A DNA stretch of 64,000 nucleotides from Vibrio casei (lineage in GTDB: Bacteria > Pseudomonadota > Gammaproteobacteria > Enterobacterales > Vibrionaceae). The notes below the pieces were generated by a model, which was given only the letters and a program-made list of their open reading frames with translations, ran no database searches and was not told the origin of the DNA. Location of the stretch: the NCBI RefSeq assembly GCF_002218025.2, contig NZ_AP018680.1, positions 2,170,001 to 2,234,000 of the forward strand, given 5' to 3'. Both the position numbers and the translations under genes were made by a program. Shown in pieces: positions 1-12,933 of the stretch. Position 1 is the first letter of the stretch; each line of letters begins with the position of its first letter.

Positions 1-712
1 GAAGAAGCCTGGCTTTTGACACTTGATAACCAATACCAGAATAACCAATACTGTTAATCGATGAGGCCACCGATTGAACGACAGAAGCCGATCCTGGTTG
101 CTCATTCACTCCACGCTTAAAATCACCGCCACACAAAGCGTGTTGCTTAAAATAGCCATAAGTACCTGACACCGAATTACGACCAAATAATTGAAAGCCT
201 AATCGAGCCCAATCGGACTGAATCCCTAACTGCTGCCAACGATCTAATGGTTTCGTACCGCCACATTGCATCGTTGATGAAAAAATCGCATCTAATTGTT
301 CAAAGTTCAGTCCCTTAATGGGGTTGTCTTTATGAACAAAAATACCAATGGCATCAATAGCCACTTTTAATGACACAGGGGGGTAGCCATATTGACGCTC
401 AAAAGCCTCAATTTCTTTTGCTTTCATCGGGCGGCTCATTGGGCCAAATTGTGATGTCCCCTCAGTCAATGCGGTTGGAGCGGTTGACGAACCCGATGCC
501 TGTATTTGCATATTAATATTCGGGTAAATATTGTGAAATTCTTGCGCCCACAAAGTGATCAAACTGGCTAAAGTATCAGAACCAACCGACGATATCGTAT
601 CGGAGATACCTGATCTTTTTTGATAATCAGGAAGCTCATCAACTTCCATTTTATTGGCATAACTAGAAAAAGAAAACATGATGAGCAATACGACGGCGCT
701 AATCTTACACAT
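1..712 (-). CDS. PstS-like phosphate-binding protein, C-terminus beyond window
   Basis: Periplasmic solute-binding protein of the PstS type, which captures phosphate for the PstCAB importer. The start codon is at 710-712. A short signal peptide with a hydrophobic stretch ([11 protein letters not shown]) ends at S-Y-A/N-K. The mature part has the family's SSTAP phosphate-loop region and a later R-N-S-V-S-G-T-Y segment. The reading frame is open to base 1, so the C-terminal part lies outside the window. The start overlaps the phoR stop by 8 bp, which points to co-transcription and translational coupling with phoBR. The family is clear; the exact paralogue is less so because the end is missing. 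Confidence 0.85.
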   Translation of the reverse strand, partial: MCKISAVVLLIMFSFSSYANKMEVDELPDYQKRSGISDTISSVGSDTLASLITLWAQEFHNIYPNINMQIQASGSSTAPTALTEGTSQFGPMSRPMKAKEIEAFERQYGYPPVSLKVAIDAIGIFVHKDNPIKGLNFEQLDAIFSSTMQCGGTKPLDRWQQLGIQSDWARLGFQLFGRNSVSGTYGYFKQHALCGGDFKRGVNEQPGSASVVQSVASSINSIGYSGIGYQVSKARLL

Positions 713-2030
713 TGTCTCCCCTTTCTATTATGTTACGTGCAACCAACTTTTTAGGTAACACAAATGAAAAACAGCTGCCTTCTCCTACTTGGCTTTGAAT
801 GTCTAAATAGGACTCATGATGACTTAAAGCATGCTTAGCTATCGCCAACCCTAGCCCACTACCGCCCGTTTCTCTTGAACGAGCTTTATCTACTCGATAA
901 AAACGCTCAGTAAGACGATGAATATGCTGAGGCTCAATGCCATCTCCACTGTCTTTTACAGATAAACATGCCCCTTTAGGGGTTTCATGCCACTTAACAC
1001 AAACATCAGCTCCAGGTGGCGTATATTTAACGGCGTTATACACTAAGTTAGAAATAGCACTGCGCAATTGATCTTCATCTCCATATACATTTAGCTTCTT
1101 ATCAATATCGAAAACAATATTGTGTTGATGAGGCCCACTTAACGCCACCGCTTCTTTCTCTAAAATATCAAGCATTGAGGGTATGTTGACGATCTCATCA
1201 AGATCATGAATTGGTGCGGCCTCTATTTTGGATAAGGTCAGTAATTGTTCAACTAATGAATTCATCCGCGATAATTGTTCCGTCATTACACCATGGGCTT
1301 TCGACCACATTGGCCCAGCAAGAACTTCCGGATCTTCCGTCATTTCTAAATAACCTTGTAACACCGTCATTGGCGTTCGTAACTCATGAGAAACATTAGC
1401 AAAAAAGTTACGACGCATACCTTCAAGCTGCTTAAGTTGTGTGATATCACGCACGACCATAAGATGCTCACCATCGGTGTACGGGACTATACGTAGTTCA
1501 AGAACACGGTCCGGTGTTAATGGCGATAACATCTCTAGAGGTTCTGAAAAATCTTTTTTCGAAAGATATTTAATAAAATCGGGCGTCCGAATCAAGTTAG
1601 CTATAGGCTGTCCGGTGTCATCTGGCCAACGAAAACCAAGTAATGATTGTGCAAGTTTATTACACCAAACAATGTTGCCTTCGCTGCGAAAAACCACCAC
1701 GGCATCAGGTAAAGACTCGGCACCATTACGGAAGCGACGAATAATGTTACCTAATTCTTTACGGCGACGACGCTGCTTTTGTTGTAAACGATAAATGCCA
1801 TTAAATAAAGGCTCCCAACTCCCATTACCAGAAGGCGGGCTTAAGCGTTTTTCATCCCATAACCATTCCGATAAACGGACTTGATTATGTAATTGCCACA
1901 ACAATTGTAAGACTGTCGCGGCTAACAGCAACCAACTCATCGAGCCAAAGAACCACCCGATTAAAATCCAAGGGAGGTAAAAAAAAGCCAGCGACCAAGC
2001 TAGCTTTTTCGAGGTTAACCTTTCAACCAT
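705..2030 (-). CDS. phoR: Phosphate regulon sensor histidine kinase PhoR
   Basis: Inner-membrane sensor kinase that phosphorylates PhoB when phosphate is scarce and dephosphorylates it when phosphate is plentiful. The 441 residues follow the PhoR layout: two N-terminal membrane segments (about residues 10-45), a basic linker, a PAS domain (about 100-190), a dimerisation/phosphoacceptor domain with the H-box motif [12 protein letters not shown], and a catalytic ATPase domain with an N-box ([13 protein letters not shown]) and G-boxes ([15 protein letters not shown]). It lies 37 bp downstream of phoB and overlaps the PstS-like start, so the three genes probably form one operon. Confidence 0.96.
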   Translation of the reverse strand: MVERLTSKKLAWSLAFFYLPWILIGWFFGSMSWLLLAATVLQLLWQLHNQVRLSEWLWDEKRLSPPSGNGSWEPLFNGIYRLQQKQRRRRKELGNIIRRFRNGAESLPDAVVVFRSEGNIVWCNKLAQSLLGFRWPDDTGQPIANLIRTPDFIKYLSKKDFSEPLEMLSPLTPDRVLELRIVPYTDGEHLMVVRDITQLKQLEGMRRNFFANVSHELRTPMTVLQGYLEMTEDPEVLAGPMWSKAHGVMTEQLSRMNSLVEQLLTLSKIEAAPIHDLDEIVNIPSMLDILEKEAVALSGPHQHNIVFDIDKKLNVYGDEDQLRSAISNLVYNAVKYTPPGADVCVKWHETPKGACLSVKDSGDGIEPQHIHRLTERFYRVDKARSRETGGSGLGLAIAKHALSHHESYLDIQSQVGEGSCFSFVLPKKLVARNIIERGDNV

Positions 2031-2067
2031 TCAGTAAGATACTCCACTTATCAGGTATAAATTGCTC

Positions 2068-2757
2068 TTATGCTCGTGTAGAGAAACGATAGCCAGCCCC
2101 ACGAACGGTTTGAACTAATTTATCATGCCCCGCAAGCTCTAACGCTTTTCTTAAGCGACGAATGTGAACATCAACCGTTCTATCTTCTACATAAACGTTG
2201 GTTCCCCATACATTATTAAGAAGTTGCTCACGGCTATAGACACGTTCTTGATGTGTCATGAAAAAGTGTAGCATTTTGAATTCAGTCGGCCCCATGTCAA
2301 CCGCTTCTTCATTTGCCGTCACTCGGTGAGAAACAGGATCTAACTTCAACCCCTGTACATCTATCACATCCTCTAAAGCTGTAGGAGTAACTCTTCGAAT
2401 CACCGCTTTTAAACGTGCTACCAATTCTTTTGGTGAAAATGGTTTAGTAATGTAATCGTCAGCGCCGACTTCCAAGCCTCTGACTTTATCTTCTTCTTCA
2501 CCACGAGCCGTTAACATAACAACTGGAATATTTCGAGTCAGCTCTTCACGTTTAAGGTGCTTAATAAAATTGATACCAGAGCCGCCAGGAAGCATCCAAT
2601 CGAGTAAAATCAGATCAGGATAAGGTTCGCACAGTTTACTAATTGCAGTATCGTAATCTTCCGCTTCAACCGTTTGATAACTTTTTTGCTCTAATACAAA
2701 ACAAAGCATCTCCCGGATTGGAGCCTCATCTTCAACAACCAAAATTCTTCTCGACAT
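2068..2757 (-). CDS. phoB: Phosphate regulon response regulator PhoB
   Basis: OmpR/PhoB-type transcription factor that activates phosphate-starvation genes from Pho boxes. The receiver domain (about residues 1-120) has the acidic pair at D9-E10-E11, the phosphoacceptor in LLLDWMLPG and the conserved K in YITKPF. A winged-helix DNA-binding domain (about 130-229) ends in the usual G-A-G-Y-R-F. The length of 229 residues equals E. coli PhoB. The start at 2757 has an upstream AAAGG ribosome-binding site. It is the first gene of phoB-phoR and sits behind Pho-box-like repeats, as expected for autoregulation. Confidence 0.97.
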   Translation of the reverse strand: MSRRILVVEDEAPIREMLCFVLEQKSYQTVEAEDYDTAISKLCEPYPDLILLDWMLPGGSGINFIKHLKREELTRNIPVVMLTARGEEEDKVRGLEVGADDYITKPFSPKELVARLKAVIRRVTPTALEDVIDVQGLKLDPVSHRVTANEEAVDMGPTEFKMLHFFMTHQERVYSREQLLNNVWGTNVYVEDRTVDVHIRRLRKALELAGHDKLVQTVRGAGYRFSTRA

Positions 2758-2805
2758 ATTCGAAATACCTTTCGCACCTAACGTTTTAATGATGATTTAA
2801 TGCAT

Positions 2806-2882
2806 ATTATGTGTTTTAAGTATGACACTTTTGTGACTAACGCAAACTAAATTTCATGTAAGTGTCAACAAACACATGACAA
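2806..2882 (-). promoter_or_regulatory. phoB promoter with tandem Pho-box-like repeats
   Basis: Reading the minus strand, GTGTCAT at 2822-2828 and TAGTCAC at 2833-2839 are two imperfect copies of the Pho-box heptamer CTGTCAT separated by 4 bp. Exactly 10 bp downstream lies a -10-like CATAAT (2806-2811), the spacing known for PhoB-dependent promoters that lack a good -35. A second weaker pair, TTGTCAT and TTGTTGA, with the same 4-bp gap lies upstream at 2865-2882. PhoB autoregulation of phoBR is established in E. coli; here it is inferred from the repeats. Confidence 0.65.
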
Positions 2883-3012
2883 TTTGTCATAACTGAGTGC
2901 GGCCTTAAGTAATAAGTTGGTGAATTCATCACCTCACAACCAGCCACTCTTTGACTAAAGATACAAATATTCTATTATGTGGCTCAACTTTCCAGCCCCG
3001 AGTATGAGAATT

Positions 3013-3924
3013 ATGTGGTTTAAAAATTGTTTAGTGTACCGTTTCAACCGTGAAATTAACTTTGATGTCGATAAATTAGAGTCTCAACTCGCTGAATTCA
3101 CTTTTTCTCCATGTGGCAGCCAAGATAAACAAAAATTTGGCTGGACCAGTGTTATCAATAAGCATTCAGAAGTATTAACTCATATCGCTGGCGACAACAT
3201 TCTCATTAAAGCAAAAAAAGAAGAAAAGTTATTACCGGCTTCAGTGATTAAGGACTCTCTACAAGATAAAATTGACTCACTCGAGCAACAAGAAGGCCGC
3301 CCTTTAAAGAAAAAAGAAAAAGATGATTTAAAGGATGAAATCTTGATTGATTTACTTCCGAGAGCGTTCAGTCGGCATCATTTTACACCTATTTTAGTGA
3401 TGCCTAAATTGGGTTTAATCTTGGTCGACTCAAGCAGCTCTAAAAAAGCGGAAGATGCCTTGGCCTTATTGCGTAAAACCATGGGAAGCTTACCAGTTGT
3501 CCCAGCCATACCTGAAGTTGCGATTGAAACAAGTTTAACTGAATGGGTAAAAACGGGTGACTTACCACAGGGTTTTCAATTGTTAGACGAAGCTGAACTT
3601 CACTCTCTTCAAGAAGATGGCGGGATCATTCGTTGTAAAAAGCAAGAACTCAGTGCTGAAGAAATTCAAAATCATATTGCCGCCGATAAAGTGGTAACAA
3701 AGCTGGCTTTAGATTGGCAAGAACACATTGAGTTTGTATTATCGGCCGATGTCAGCATTAAACGCTTGAAGTTTAGTGATGAATTAAGAGATACCAATGA
3801 AGATATTCCTCGTGAAGATGCTGCTCAACGTTTTGATGCAGACTTTGTTTTAATGTGTGGTGAATTTGAGAATTTCTTCCCACAATTATTTGACGCTTTA
3901 GGTGGATTACCTAAACAAGATTAA
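3013..3924 (+). CDS. rdgC: Nucleoid-associated recombination protein RdgC
   Basis: RdgC is a ring-shaped DNA-binding protein that limits RecA loading during recombination. The protein has family signatures throughout: FTPCGSQD-like near residue 30, [34 protein letters not shown] and [11 protein letters not shown] chose the start at 3013 ([11 protein letters not shown]) because it gives 303 residues, the same as E. coli RdgC. The frame is open 36 bp further upstream, but those 12 residues do not look like the family. It is divergent from phoB. A good inverted repeat just after the stop probably ends its transcript. Confidence 0.96.
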   Translation: MWFKNCLVYRFNREINFDVDKLESQLAEFTFSPCGSQDKQKFGWTSVINKHSEVLTHIAGDNILIKAKKEEKLLPASVIKDSLQDKIDSLEQQEGRPLKKKEKDDLKDEILIDLLPRAFSRHHFTPILVMPKLGLILVDSSSSKKAEDALALLRKTMGSLPVVPAIPEVAIETSLTEWVKTGDLPQGFQLLDEAELHSLQEDGGIIRCKKQELSAEEIQNHIAADKVVTKLALDWQEHIEFVLSADVSIKRLKFSDELRDTNEDIPREDAAQRFDADFVLMCGEFENFFPQLFDALGGLPKQD

Positions 3925-3939
3925 TCAAACAGAATCATT

Positions 3940-3967
3940 GAGCGAGAGATACTATAAGCTCTCGCTC
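3940..3967 (+). terminator. Inverted repeat after rdgC, probable terminator
   Basis: A perfect 9-bp inverted repeat (GAGCGAGAG at 3940-3948, CTCTCGCTC at 3959-3967) with a 10-base loop lies 16 bp after the rdgC stop. The following tract is pyrimidine-rich but not a run of T, so intrinsic termination may be incomplete. Confidence 0.55.
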
Positions 3968-4045
3968 CTTCCCTATCTTATTTCCCTACAGTTTCTGTGC
4001 TTTTCTCGCTTTTATAGCAAACATAGCGTAAAATTCGCTCCCTAA

Positions 4046-4086
4046 ATTTATACCGCTTGGTGGTATAAATCTGACCTGAAATCAGA
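4046..4086 (+). other. Two consecutive hairpins in the trhP leader
   Basis: A 9-bp stem (ATTTATACC at 4046-4054 with GGTATAAAT at 4062-4070, loop GCTTGGT) is followed at once by a 5-bp stem (TCTGA at 4070-4074 with TCAGA at 4082-4086). The second stem ends 16 bases before the trhP start codon at 4103. No known riboswitch family is recognised. They may affect translation start, or be chance structures in AT-rich DNA. Confidence 0.4.
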
Positions 4087-4102
4087 CCTTGAGAATAAAA
4101 CC

Positions 4103-5566
4103 ATGCTAAAACCTGAATCTAACTTTGTACCAGAATTATTGTCTCCTGCTGGCAGCTTAAAAAATATGCGCTATGCCTTTGCTTATGGTGCCGATGCTGT
4201 TTATGCCGGACAACCCCGCTATAGCCTTCGTGTTCGTAATAATGAATTCAATCATGAGAACCTTCAAATCGGCATCAATGAAGCTCATGCACTCGGTAAA
4301 AAATTGTATGTGGTTTGTAATATTCAACCACATAACTCCAAACTAAAAACTTTCATTCGTGACTTGAAACCTGTAGTAGAAATGAAGCCAGATGCTTTGA
4401 TCATGTCAGATCCAGGTTTAATCATGATGGTTCGTGAAGCCTTCCCTGATATGGCTATTCACTTATCTGTACAAGCTAACGCTGTTAACTGGGCGACCGT
4501 AAAGTTTTGGTCGACTCAAGGTATTGAACGTGTGATTTTATCTCGTGAATTATCATTAGAAGAAGTGGAAGAGATCCGAGAACATTGCCCAGAAACCGAA
4601 TTGGAAATCTTTGTTCATGGTGCATTATGTATGGCTTATTCTGGCCGTTGTTTATTATCTGGCTACATGAATAAGCGCGATCCAAACCAGGGTACATGCA
4701 CCAATGCTTGTCGTTGGGAATACAACGTTGAAAAAGGTAAAGAAGACGAAACTGGGCAGATTATTTCCGCCAATCCAACAAGCAGTGTAGAACAGTTTGA
4801 CCCAAATGCAGCAACAACCATTGAAGTGCAAGAAGAACGTCCTGACAATACGCTAGGTCTTGGTAAACCTACCGATGAAGTCGTACTGCTTTCTGAGTCA
4901 CATCGCCCTGAAGAAAAGATGGCTGCCTTTGAAGATGAACATGGTACCTATATTATGAATTCGAAAGATCTTCGCGCTGTACAGCACGTTGAACGTTTGA
5001 CGAAGATGGGTGTTCATTCACTAAAGATTGAAGGTCGTACTAAGTCTTTCTACTACTGCGCCCGTACCGCTCAAGTTTATCGTAAGGCCATTGATGACGC
5101 CGTAGCTGGTCGTCCTTTTGATGATAGCTTAATGGGAACACTCGAAAGTCTTGCGCACCGCGGTTACACAGAAGGCTTCTTACGCCGTCATACTCATGAT
5201 TCATACCAAAACTACGATTATGGTTATTCAGTTTCTGATTCACAGCAATTTGTTGGCGAGTTTACAGGGAAAACACGTCTATCAGAAAAACATGGTCACC
5301 TTGCTGAAGTCGAAGTGAAAAATAAATTTATGGTTGGCGATAGTATTGAGATGATGACCCCTCGAGGCAATATCATCTTTACTCTCGAAGCGATGGAAAA
5401 CCGCAAGTTTCAAGAGGTCGACGATGCAAAAGGCAATGGTCACTTTGTCTTCATTCCTGTACCTGAAGATTTGGATCTCAGCTTTGGCTTGTTAATGCGT
5501 AATCTGTCCACGGGACAAGATACACGTAATCCCAATACATCTACTGCCGCTGTAGAAGCAAATTAA
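4103..5566 (+). CDS. trhP: tRNA 5-hydroxyuridine synthesis protein TrhP (YegQ, U32 family)
   Basis: U32-peptidase-family protein needed for prephenate-dependent hydroxylation of the wobble uridine in several tRNAs. The 487 residues begin with the family start (ELLSPAGSLKNMRYAFAYGADAVYAG). They carry the U32 signature around FVHGALCMAYSGRCLLSGY and a cysteine cluster (GTCTNACRWEYN) that could bind an iron-sulfur cluster. An acidic stretch around 210-275 looks like a loop. The stop codon directly abuts the start of a ferredoxin gene, so the two are surely co-transcribed. The chorismate-mutase enzymes PheA and TyrA, relevant to prephenate supply, are also in this window. Confidence 0.93.
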   Translation: MLKPESNFVPELLSPAGSLKNMRYAFAYGADAVYAGQPRYSLRVRNNEFNHENLQIGINEAHALGKKLYVVCNIQPHNSKLKTFIRDLKPVVEMKPDALIMSDPGLIMMVREAFPDMAIHLSVQANAVNWATVKFWSTQGIERVILSRELSLEEVEEIREHCPETELEIFVHGALCMAYSGRCLLSGYMNKRDPNQGTCTNACRWEYNVEKGKEDETGQIISANPTSSVEQFDPNAATTIEVQEERPDNTLGLGKPTDEVVLLSESHRPEEKMAAFEDEHGTYIMNSKDLRAVQHVERLTKMGVHSLKIEGRTKSFYYCARTAQVYRKAIDDAVAGRPFDDSLMGTLESLAHRGYTEGFLRRHTHDSYQNYDYGYSVSDSQQFVGEFTGKTRLSEKHGHLAEVEVKNKFMVGDSIEMMTPRGNIIFTLEAMENRKFQEVDDAKGNGHFVFIPVPEDLDLSFGLLMRNLSTGQDTRNPNTSTAAVEAN

Positions 5567-5821
5567 ATGGCTTTGTTAATTACAGATAAGTGCATAAATT
5601 GTGATATGTGTGACCCAGAATGCCCAAATGGTGCCATATCAATGGGTGACAGCATTTATGAAATTGACCATAATTTATGCACTGAATGTAAAGGGCACTA
5701 CGACAAGCCAACTTGCCAATCGGTGTGCCCTATCAATAATTGCATCACAGTCGACCCTGAACACATTGAGAGCGAAGGTCAATTACTTGAAAAATTTGTA
5801 GTTATTCAAAATCTCGCCTAA
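5567..5821 (+). CDS. yfhL: 2[4Fe-4S] ferredoxin YfhL
   Basis: Small electron carrier of 84 residues with two cysteine clusters: CINCDMCDPECPNG near the N-terminus, and CTECKGHYDKPTCQSVCPINNC near residues 44-65. The second has the expanded spacing typical of Alvin-type ferredoxins such as E. coli YfhL (86 residues). Its ATG begins at the base after the trhP stop, so translation is probably coupled. The pairing suggests this ferredoxin supplies electrons or helps the iron-sulfur chemistry of TrhP. That link is an inference from gene order. A terminator follows 22 bp after the stop. Confidence 0.92.
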   Translation: MALLITDKCINCDMCDPECPNGAISMGDSIYEIDHNLCTECKGHYDKPTCQSVCPINNCITVDPEHIESEGQLLEKFVVIQNLA

Positions 5822-5843
5822 TAATTGCCAAGCATAGACAAAT

Positions 5844-5877
5844 AAGGGCCTGAAAATTTAATCTTCAAGCCCTTTTT
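5844..5877. terminator. Bidirectional terminator between yfhL and the nitroreductase gene
   Basis: AAGGGCCTGAA (5844-5854) pairs with TTCAAGCCCTT (5864-5874) with one mismatch, and five T residues follow. It sits between two convergent genes and could serve both. Confidence 0.8.
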
Positions 5878-5904
5878 AGATCGCGATGTAGTATCAAGAT
5901 TAAA

Positions 5905-6627
5905 TTACTTAGTCGCCAAGCCTTTTGAGTTTAAGTAACTTAGAATAAACGGGCGTGATTCCTTGCTTAAACGTTCACTGATATGATCAGACCAAGACCC
6001 GGTCTTTTGATTGCTACCACGAGTTTGGTAATAATGATTTGTTTTATCATCATATTCCATAACGGCTTGAGCGGATAATGGTTGATAAGTATTTTGATGA
6101 ACAATGACTTTCTGAGGTAATCGAGGTTTTATTTGTGGTGATTGATCGGGGTGTCCTAGGCACATGCCAAACATGACCGCACAATATTGTGGTAAACCGA
6201 GTAATTCATCCACGTCTTTTGGACTATTTCTAAGCCCACCAATATAAACACCACCTAAGCCTAGAGACTCTGCCGCTAACAAGGTGTTTTGAGCCATGAT
6301 TCCAGCATCGATAGCACCAATAAGAGTCAGTTCTGTAAACTCTGGTTTAACTTCACTTGAAAGTTGGTAATGGCGCTGATAATCGATACAAAAAACCAAA
6401 AATTCAGCAGCCGTTTCCACATAAGCTTGTCCTCCAGAAAATTGGACTAATGCTTTTCGTATAATAGGATCGGTAACACGAATAATTGAGGTAGTTTGTA
6501 AAAAACTAGAAGAGGAAGCCGAAATCCCAGACGATAGAATCATATCCAATTCTTCCTCAGTGATAACTTTATCGGTAAATTTCCTAATAGAACGATGATT
6601 AAGCATCGTATTAATAACAGGGTTCAT
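5905..6627 (-). CDS. nfsA: NADPH-dependent nitroreductase / flavin reductase (NfsA/FRP type)
   Basis: FMN-containing oxidoreductase that uses NADPH to reduce flavins, nitroaromatics or quinones. The sequence follows V. harveyi flavin reductase P nearly block by block: HRSIRKFTD at the start, ISASSSSFLQ, FSGGQAYVETAAEFLVFCIDYQRH, FTELTLIGAIDAGIMAQN, LGLGGVYIGGLRNSP, FGMCLGHPDQSP and the ending RPFILSYLNSKGLA. I chose the ATG at 6625-6627 because it gives 240 residues, the length of FRP and NfsA. An in-frame start 45 bp upstream adds residues not seen in the family. It is transcribed alone and convergent with yfhL. Confidence 0.9.
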   Translation of the reverse strand: MNPVINTMLNHRSIRKFTDKVITEEELDMILSSGISASSSSFLQTTSIIRVTDPIIRKALVQFSGGQAYVETAAEFLVFCIDYQRHYQLSSEVKPEFTELTLIGAIDAGIMAQNTLLAAESLGLGGVYIGGLRNSPKDVDELLGLPQYCAVMFGMCLGHPDQSPQIKPRLPQKVIVHQNTYQPLSAQAVMEYDDKTNHYYQTRGSNQKTGSWSDHISERLSKESRPFILSYLNSKGLATK

Positions 6628-6754
6628 AAGTATAAGTTTCTCCAGCTTGATATTAATGAAACTCCACCACAATAATTTTATTTAACTCAGTTGATATAGT
6701 GCAAAGTCAGTATGTGCTAAAAGCATACCATTATATTTACTAGATTTAACAAAC

Positions 6755-6785
6755 AAAAAAGCCTGACTCTTTCGAATCAGGCTTT
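6755..6785 (-). terminator. rRNA operon terminator after tRNA-Asp
   Basis: On the minus strand AAAGCCTGA and TCAGGCTTT form a 9-bp stem, followed by a run of T (plus-strand A run 6755-6760). It lies 15 bases beyond the tRNA-Asp 3' end. Confidence 0.85.
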
Positions 6786-6799
6786 CATCTAAAAATAAG

Positions 6800-6876
6800 T
6801 GGCGGAGTGGACGGGACTCGAACCCGCGACCCCCGGCGTGACAGGCCGGTATTCTAACCAACTGAACTACCACTCC
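6800..6876 (-). tRNA. tRNA-Asp (GTC)
   Basis: A 77-base tRNA with acceptor GGAGTGG/CCACTCC, D-loop GTTCAGTTGGTTAGAAT, anticodon stem-loop around CCTGTCACG (anticodon GTC), T-arm GGGTTCGAGTCCC and encoded CCA. It follows the 5S gene in the same direction and so closes the rRNA operon. Confidence 0.97.
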
Positions 6877-6905
6877 GCAGTGTCTATTCAGTAAACTAAA
6901 TTTAA

Positions 6906-7024
6906 AGCCTGGCGATGTCCTACTCTCACATGGGGAAACCCCACACTACCATCGGCGCTACTTCGTTTCACTTCTGAGTTCGGCATGGAATCAGGTGGGT
7001 CCAAAGCGCTATGGTCGCCAAGCA
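6906..7024 (-). rRNA. rrf: 5S ribosomal RNA
   Basis: About 119 bases. The minus strand begins TGCTTGGCGACCATAGCG and includes the conserved CCATGCCGAACTCAGAAGTG and GCGCCGATGGTAGTGTGGGG blocks. The ends pair (TGCTTGGCG with CGCCAGGC). Ends are estimated from E. coli 5S and may be off by one or two bases. Confidence 0.96.
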
Positions 7025-7142
7025 AATTCTTTGGTTAAACGCAAAAGCGTTTAACTTAATTCGGAAAGCTGTTCGTTCTCACACTCATTCAAGCATGTCT
7101 TATATATCTATTAAGTCCAACCAAAACCCTTTAGGTGTTGTA

Positions 7143-10029
<2,887 letters not shown>

Positions 10030-10383
10030 ATACAACCCAAAAGGGTCTTTATGTATGTCAACTAAATAAGGTTTAGTTTTTGTTTATTTTGGAGGGTAAT
10101 CCAAAATAAACGATTTGCCGGACTCAATAGAACAAACCATTACTGGTTTGTAGAATACAAGACACTTGAATGTGTGTTGTTACTTATTACTTGCAAGCAA
10201 GCAATAAGATTTGAGAACTTTTATTAAGATAAACAGTAAATGTTTATCTAGTCAGCTTTCCAAATTGTTAAAGAGCAAGAGTTTATTCTTTTCAAACAAA
10301 CCACTTTTTAAAGACTCTTGGCGACAAAAATTCCCATCCAAAGTAGTTATTGGATGCGAAGCATCGTAAAAGTATTTAAAGAG
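10030..10383 (-). other. Spacer between tRNA-Val and 23S rRNA with antitermination boxA
   Basis: This 354-base spacer holds no gene. At 10266-10276 the minus strand reads GCTCTTTAACA, the boxA antitermination element, followed downstream by AT-rich sequence. Self-complementary stretches here probably form the 23S processing stem, but I did not fold them. Confidence 0.7.
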
Positions 10384-10459
10384 TGGTGGGCGATACCGGG
10401 CTCGAACCAGTGACCCCCTGCTTGTAAGGCAGGTGCTCTCCCAACTGAGCTAATCGCCC
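10384..10459 (-). tRNA. tRNA-Val (TAC)
   Basis: 76 bases; acceptor GGGCGAT/ATCGCCC, anticodon loop CTTACAA (anticodon TAC), T-arm GGTTCGAGCCC, and CCA encoded. Third tRNA in the 16S-23S spacer. Confidence 0.97.
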
Positions 10460-10502
10460 ACATTGTTTTCTTACCTAAAGTAAGCATTTCCGTGGGAGGA
10501 AA

Positions 10503-10578
10503 TGGTGGGTCGTGCAGGATTCGAACCTGCGACCAATTGATTAAAAGTCAACTGCTCTACCAACTGAGCTAACGACCC
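10503..10578 (-). tRNA. tRNA-Lys (TTT)
   Basis: 76 bases; acceptor GGGTCGT/ACGACCC, anticodon loop CTTTTAA (anticodon TTT), T-arm CAGGTTCGAATCCTG, and CCA encoded. Second tRNA in the spacer. Confidence 0.97.
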
Positions 10579-10597
10579 AGATCTTCATTAAAGAAGA

Positions 10598-10673
10598 TGG
10601 TATCCCGTAGGGGAGTCGAACCCCTGTTACCGCCGTGAAAGGGCGGTGTCCTAGGCCTCTAGACGAACGGGAC
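10598..10673 (-). tRNA. tRNA-Glu (TTC)
   Basis: 76 bases; begins GTCCCGTTCGTCTAGAGGCC, anticodon loop TTTTCAC region (anticodon TTC), T-arm GGGGTTCGACTCCCC, and CCA encoded. First tRNA after 16S. The Glu-Lys-Val order is usual for Vibrio rRNA operons. Confidence 0.97.
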
Positions 10674-10764
10674 ACGGACGGTGAAAGCATTGGGATGCTT
10701 TCAAACTCTTTTCTATATAAACCTAATCAATCTGTGTGGGTACTCATCAATAATAAATCTTTCG

Positions 10765-12321
<1,557 letters not shown>

Positions 12322-12602
12322 AAGTTTTGTTGATGCTTTCGCATCGGCTCAATGATTACTGACTTCAAACTTATTCTTCTTAAAAAGAAGAAGTAACTTT
12401 AAAGTTTATTATCATTTCCCAGCAGGAAATGATAATGAATTGACTGTGCCGCTATTATTACTTTCACTTTAAAAAGTGAAATCAAACAAGCTCAAAGCTG
12501 TTCTTATTAATAGCCGTTTGGTCACTCAGTTCATTGATAATTCTTTTTGATTATCATCAACGAGTGCCCACACAGATTGATAGGTTTAAATTGTTAAAGA
12601 GC
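12322..12602 (-). promoter_or_regulatory. 16S rRNA leader with boxA antitermination site
   Basis: No gene lies here. The minus strand has GCTCTTTAACA at 12592-12602, the boxA element bound by the Nus antitermination complex. Closer to 16S are several short inverted repeats, for example TCATTTCC at 12412-12419 with GGAAATGA at 12425-12432. These probably belong to the RNase III processing stalk. Confidence 0.75.
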
Positions 12603-12641
12603 GTTGTTCTTTCGGCTTTCGCCTCAGTGAACAGGTCGGTC

Positions 12642-12669
12642 ATTTTAGTCATTTAAGCTTCGGTGTCAA
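12642..12669 (-). promoter_or_regulatory. rRNA operon promoter P2
   Basis: On the minus strand TTGACA (12664-12669), a 16-bp spacer and TAAAAT (12642-12647) form a near-consensus sigma-70 promoter about 40 bp upstream of boxA. It is the inner of two candidate promoters. Confidence 0.7.
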
Positions 12670-12766
12670 ACACTTTTTGAAACTTATTTTCTAATCCTTT
12701 TTGAGAAGGTTTTGACCTCTGACTCGCAGCGCCGTTAGGCTGTGTGCTCCGTGTCAGTGAGGGCGC

Positions 12767-12794
12767 ATTATAGAGAAGCTCATCATATTGGCAA
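12767..12794 (-). promoter_or_regulatory. rRNA operon promoter P1
   Basis: On the minus strand TTGCCA (12789-12794), a 16-bp spacer and a perfect TATAAT (12767-12772) are followed by the GC-rich discriminator GCGCCC typical of stringently controlled rRNA promoters. An A/T-rich tract just upstream resembles an UP element. Confidence 0.8.
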
Positions 12795-12933
12795 GCCCTT
12801 TTTTCAAAAAAACACATAAATAAGTGTTAAGCGCTCAATTTACAACCAAAGCTTTATTTACACACATTTACACGAGTTAAACTCACAGGTTTTCCACAGA
12901 AAAAGAGGGAAATAAAAATAAATCCCCGTTAGA

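Noticed and set aside
2977..3012. Upstream start extending RdgC by 12 residues
   Set aside because: The extra residues do not match the family, and the start at 3013 gives the standard 303-residue protein.
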